Below, one piece after another: positions 5,572-7,447 of a DNA stretch of 7,447 nt. The stretch is taken from contig DXMX01000073.1 in the NCBI GenBank assembly GCA_019413955.1, positions 1,088 to 8,534 on the forward strand. The letters are read 5' to 3'. The notes under the pieces are model-generated. The model had not been told where the DNA came from. It worked only from the letters and a program-made list of their open reading frames with translations, and searched no databases. The translations under genes and the position numbers were made by a program. Every line of letters starts with the position of its first letter. Within the stretch, counting starts at the first letter, position 1. The DNA comes from Collinsella sp. GTDB taxonomy: Bacteria > Actinomycetota > Coriobacteriia > Coriobacteriales > Coriobacteriaceae.

Positions 5572-6276
5572 ATGGGTGTCGTCGATCCCTTTTCTGTTGC
5601 TCGGGCCGCGGGGCTTGAGCTGACCGGGAAGCCCGAGGGCCTCACGCTCACCGACGGCACGATGGAGCTGCGTGCCGATTTTGGCCGCATGCTTCCGCGG
5701 CTCAAGCGGGGCCGTCTGCAGCAAGAGCTGCTGGTAAAGGCCGCGCGCACAAAAGGCATCGAGAGCCCATGGGCGATTGACGCCACGGCAGGCTTTGGCG
5801 AGGATTCGCTGCTGCTGGCTGCCGCGGGCTTTTCCGTCGATCTATATGAACAGGATTGCGTGATCGCGGCGCTCCTCAAGGATGCCTTGGATCGCGCGGC
5901 AGATGATCCGGCGCTTGCGACAGCTGTGGCGCGCATGCGCTTACATGCCGGCGAGGACAGCATTGCCGGCCTTCACCATGTAACTGAGCTAATCGAGCAG
6001 GGCGAGCTCGCGACTCCCGACGTGGTATATCTGGACCCCATGTTTCCCGAACGCACCAAGAGCGCGGCGGTCAAAAAGAAGTTCCAACTCTTGCATCATC
6101 TGGAACAGCCGTGCGCCGATGAGGAGACGCTGGTTGAAGCTGCGCTTGCGGTGCGCCCGCGCAAGGTCGTTATCAAGCGACCGGTGAAGGGGCCACTGCT
6201 TGCCGGCGTTAAGCCGAGCTATCAACTTGCGGGCAAGGCCGTTCGCTACGACGTTTTGGTACCGCCGCGTCCATAG
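5572..6276 (+). CDS. rsmJ: RsmJ-like 16S rRNA guanine-N2 methyltransferase
   Basis: The 234-residue protein has the hallmark motifs of the RsmJ (YhiQ) family. SAM-binding motif I is AIDATAGFGEDSLLLAAAG (68-86). An acidic residue ends the next strand at YEQD (92-95). The catalytic motif is YLDPMFPERTKSAAVKKK (153-170), and KRP lies at 202-204 near the C-terminus. The known Escherichia coli member, about 250 residues, makes m2G1516 in the 3' minor domain of 16S rRNA. The motifs support the same chemistry, but the exact target in this organism is inferred. The N-terminal domain (1-60) is more diverged. An in-frame GTG at 5566 is rejected because it overlaps the AAGGAG ribosome binding site (5561-5566), which is ideally placed for the ATG at 5572. 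It may be co-transcribed with the small membrane protein upstream. No clear terminator follows. Confidence 0.85.
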   Translation: MGVVDPFSVARAAGLELTGKPEGLTLTDGTMELRADFGRMLPRLKRGRLQQELLVKAARTKGIESPWAIDATAGFGEDSLLLAAAGFSVDLYEQDCVIAALLKDALDRAADDPALATAVARMRLHAGEDSIAGLHHVTELIEQGELATPDVVYLDPMFPERTKSAAVKKKFQLLHHLEQPCADEETLVEAALAVRPRKVVIKRPVKGPLLAGVKPSYQLAGKAVRYDVLVPPRP

Positions 6277-6324
6277 CTTGCGTGCGACGGTTGGCGCTCC
6301 GTCAGTGCCGTGCCGATGCGGTGC

Positions 6325-6627
6325 CTATTTCCAAGGGTGCGACGTCAGGTGCCAGCCGCCGCAGTATTCGCATTTGTAGCAGGCCAAACCGCGCCGCCCG
6401 CGGCTTTCGCAGTCGGCCATAACTGCCTCGGCCTCGACGCGCGTGTCGTAACGGTTTTTGCGCTCGCACGATTTGTAGCGCCAGGCCTCATTGCGCTCGG
6501 CGTCCAGGGCGTCGCGGCGCTCGTCCTCGCGTGCAAACAGGTCGCTCATATCGCCGCCGGTGGCAGTGCTCAAAAGCTCGCTTTTTGCTTTTGACCAGGC
6601 GGCTCGCTTTTTGCTCCCCATCTGCAT
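6325..6627 (-). CDS. Small CxxCxxxH putative zinc-binding protein
   Basis: With the ATG at 6627 the product is 100 residues. The first half is polar and charged, probably helical (LFAREDERRDALDAERNEAW at 30-49). The second half is a compact domain with C54, the KNRYDTRVEAEA segment at 57-68, and YKCEYCGGWHLT at 84-95. C86, C89 and H93, with C54 or H97, could form one zinc site. Small proteins and phage genes often carry this kind of KxRY...YxCxxCxxWH domain, sometimes with nucleic-acid roles, but I know no established function. An upstream TTG at 6642 is in frame but overlaps the GGAGAGGGG ribosome binding site, so ATG 6627 or the ATG at 6621 is more likely. The gene is divergent from the GNAT gene and convergent with rsmJ. 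Confidence 0.78.
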   Translation of the reverse strand: MQMGSKKRAAWSKAKSELLSTATGGDMSDLFAREDERRDALDAERNEAWRYKSCERKNRYDTRVEAEAVMADCESRGRRGLACYKCEYCGGWHLTSHPWK

Positions 6628-6645
6628 CGCGCCCCTCTCCAAACG

Positions 6646-6677
6646 TTGGTATCATTGCTCAATCAAAGTGATACCAA
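6646..6677. promoter_or_regulatory. Perfect 9-bp inverted repeat between divergent genes
   Basis: TTGGTATCA (6646-6654) and TGATACCAA (6669-6677) are perfect inverted copies with a 14-base spacer, midway in the 71-base gap between the zinc protein and the GNAT gene. Each arm contains TGGTATCA, which resembles an extended -10 element on its own strand (TATCAT on plus at 6650-6655; TATCAC on minus at 6669-6674). It may be a two-way promoter, an operator, or both. No clear -35 boxes are seen. Confidence 0.5.
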
Positions 6678-6698
6678 TAAACGTGAGGTCGCCGCGTG

Positions 6699-7187
6699 AT
6701 GATCAGAAAAACCCTCGATACCGACATTTCCGCTGTCATGGCTATCTATGACGCGGCCCGCGCCTTTATGCGCGCGCATGGCAACGCCACACAGTGGCCC
6801 GAGGGCACGCCTTCTGCCGAGCAACTGGCTGCCGATATCGCCGCCGGTGGCAGCTATGTGTGCGAAGTCGATGGCCGCGTGGTGGCGACGTTTGCCTTTT
6901 TGCCGGGCCCGGACGAGTGCTATGACGTAATTGAGGATGGTCAATGGCGCAGCGACACTCCGTACGCCGTGCTGCACCGTGTGGCGTCCGATGGCACCGT
7001 GCACGGTATCGCGGCTGCGATGTTTGCCTTTGCCAAGGAGCGTGCCGATCACCTGCGCATCGACACGCATCAGGACAACCTGCCCATGCAGGGCGCGAGT
7101 ATTAAGGCGGGGTTCGAGCGTGCCGGCGTCGTGTATGTGTCGGACGGCACGCCGCGTGTTGCGTTCGACTGGCTGCGTGAGGCGTAA
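6699..7187 (+). CDS. GNAT family N-acetyltransferase
   Basis: The 162-residue product has the size and order of a single-domain GNAT enzyme. An N-terminal strand and helices (MIRKTLDTDISAVMAIYDAA) come first. A central strand pair YVCEVDGRVVATFAFLPG follows, then the acetyl-CoA region LHRVASDGTVHGIAAAMFAFA, a strand with LRIDTHQDNLPMQ, and a C-terminal GFERAGVVYV. The IDTHxDN segment is common in a GNAT subgroup of Gram-positive bacteria. The pyrophosphate loop is atypical, lacking the usual R/QxxGxG/A string. It would transfer acetyl from acetyl-CoA to an amine, but the substrate cannot be told. A GTG one codon upstream at 6696 is also possible: GAGG at 6685-6688 is 7 bases from the GTG and 10 from the ATG. 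The gene is divergent from the zinc-protein gene and followed by a strong hairpin. Confidence 0.9.
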   Translation: MIRKTLDTDISAVMAIYDAARAFMRAHGNATQWPEGTPSAEQLAADIAAGGSYVCEVDGRVVATFAFLPGPDECYDVIEDGQWRSDTPYAVLHRVASDGTVHGIAAAMFAFAKERADHLRIDTHQDNLPMQGASIKAGFERAGVVYVSDGTPRVAFDWLREA

Positions 7188-7215
7188 GAGTAGGGGCACG
7201 TGTCAACAATTCGCA

Positions 7216-7253
7216 CGAACGAAAATGGTCCCGGGTGGGGCCATTTTCGTTCG
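7216..7253. terminator. Long hairpin after the GNAT gene (probable terminator)
   Basis: CGAACGAAAATGG (7216-7228) and CCATTTTCGTTCG (7241-7253) are perfect 13-bp inverted repeats. The inner bases add a G-U pair and three G-C pairs, giving a 17-bp stem with a GGGT loop, 28 bases after the GNAT stop codon. No U-tract follows the stem on either strand, which is unusual for an intrinsic terminator. The TTTT inside the 3' arm cannot serve that role. It may instead act as a transcript-end stabiliser or a protein-binding palindrome. Confidence 0.6.
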
Positions 7254-7447
7254 CTGCGCTGATTTGCAAGCCGGCTTTCGCAAGGCGCGAACCTACGAAA
7301 ATCGCCGCGCGGCAACGCAGGGCGATGAGCTTGGTCGGGGGATAGGGCCCGCTTCGCCCGCCGGCTCGTAAATTGTATCATCCAGTGTGGAACGAGGACG
7401 CCCGTTGCCGCGTGCGATGGGCTTGTAGCTTGTAATAAGAGGAGAGC
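7254..7447. other. Gene-free right end with possible promoter and ribosome binding site
   Basis: No frame here has a ribosome binding site or family resemblance. Two 10-bp palindromes occur, AAGCCGGCTT (7268-7277) and GCCGCGCGGC (7304-7313). TTCGCC (7353-7358) and TATCAT (7376-7381) are 17 bases apart and could be a plus-strand promoter. GCTTGTA is perfectly repeated in tandem at 7421-7434. AAGAGGAG at 7437-7444 resembles a ribosome binding site, so a plus-strand gene may begin just beyond the window. Confidence 0.3.

Noticed and set aside
6286..6303. GACGG/CCGTC hairpin after rsmJ as a terminator
   Set aside because: The stem has only five pairs and no T-run follows, so it is not a supportable terminator.
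7070..7381. Minus-strand open frame of 103 codons at the right end
   Set aside because: It is antisense to the GNAT C-terminus, reads through the long hairpin, and has no ribosome binding site or motif.

Overview
The window looks like chromosomal DNA of a high-GC Gram-positive bacterium. Coding is dense, third codon positions are GC-rich, and AAGGAG-type ribosome binding sites precede most genes. Protein style and gene content suggest the Coriobacteriia, with Collinsella the best guess. This is recognition from memory, not a database match.

Layout, left to right. (1) 1-134, minus: the first 44 codons of a gene running off the left edge, probably uracil-DNA glycosylase. (2) 223-1125, minus: a ten-helix DMT/EamA transporter, divergent from (3) a LysR-type regulator at 1284-2150, plus. 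The gap between them holds a TCTT-N10-AAGA dyad just upstream of a plausible transporter promoter, the classic regulator/transporter arrangement. (4) 2178-3560, minus: a MATE efflux transporter convergent with the regulator. (5) 3561-3791: a gene-free gap with a cluster of diverged GGGAC-type repeats bounded by 12-bp inverted repeats. (6) 3792-4607, plus: an RlmA-family 23S rRNA guanine-N1 methyltransferase with its zinc site. It is followed by a second GGGAC-containing palindromic sequence and a strong hairpin terminator. (7) 4736-5137, minus: a 133-residue four-helix membrane protein. (8) 5365-5508, plus: a 47-codon one-helix small protein with a very good ribosome binding site, followed by (9) 5572-6276, plus, an RsmJ-like 16S rRNA methyltransferase. 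(10) 6325-6627, minus: a small CxxCxxxH putative zinc protein, divergent from (11) a GNAT acetyltransferase at 6699-7187, plus, with a perfect 9-bp inverted repeat between them. (12) 7188-7447: a 17-bp-stem hairpin, then about 190 bp without a convincing gene. A ribosome-binding-like sequence lies at the right edge.

No phage, CRISPR, toxin-antitoxin, secondary-metabolite or defence locus was found. The window is mostly ordinary housekeeping and transport genes in short transcription units. Two genes act on the ribosome (rlmA, rsmJ). Two transporters and the LysR regulator suggest small-molecule export or uptake. The points most worth a second look are the repeats on both sides of rlmA, the unannotated-size membrane microprotein, the LysR operator layout, the symmetric element between the zinc protein and the acetyltransferase, and an RsmJ homologue outside Proteobacteria.
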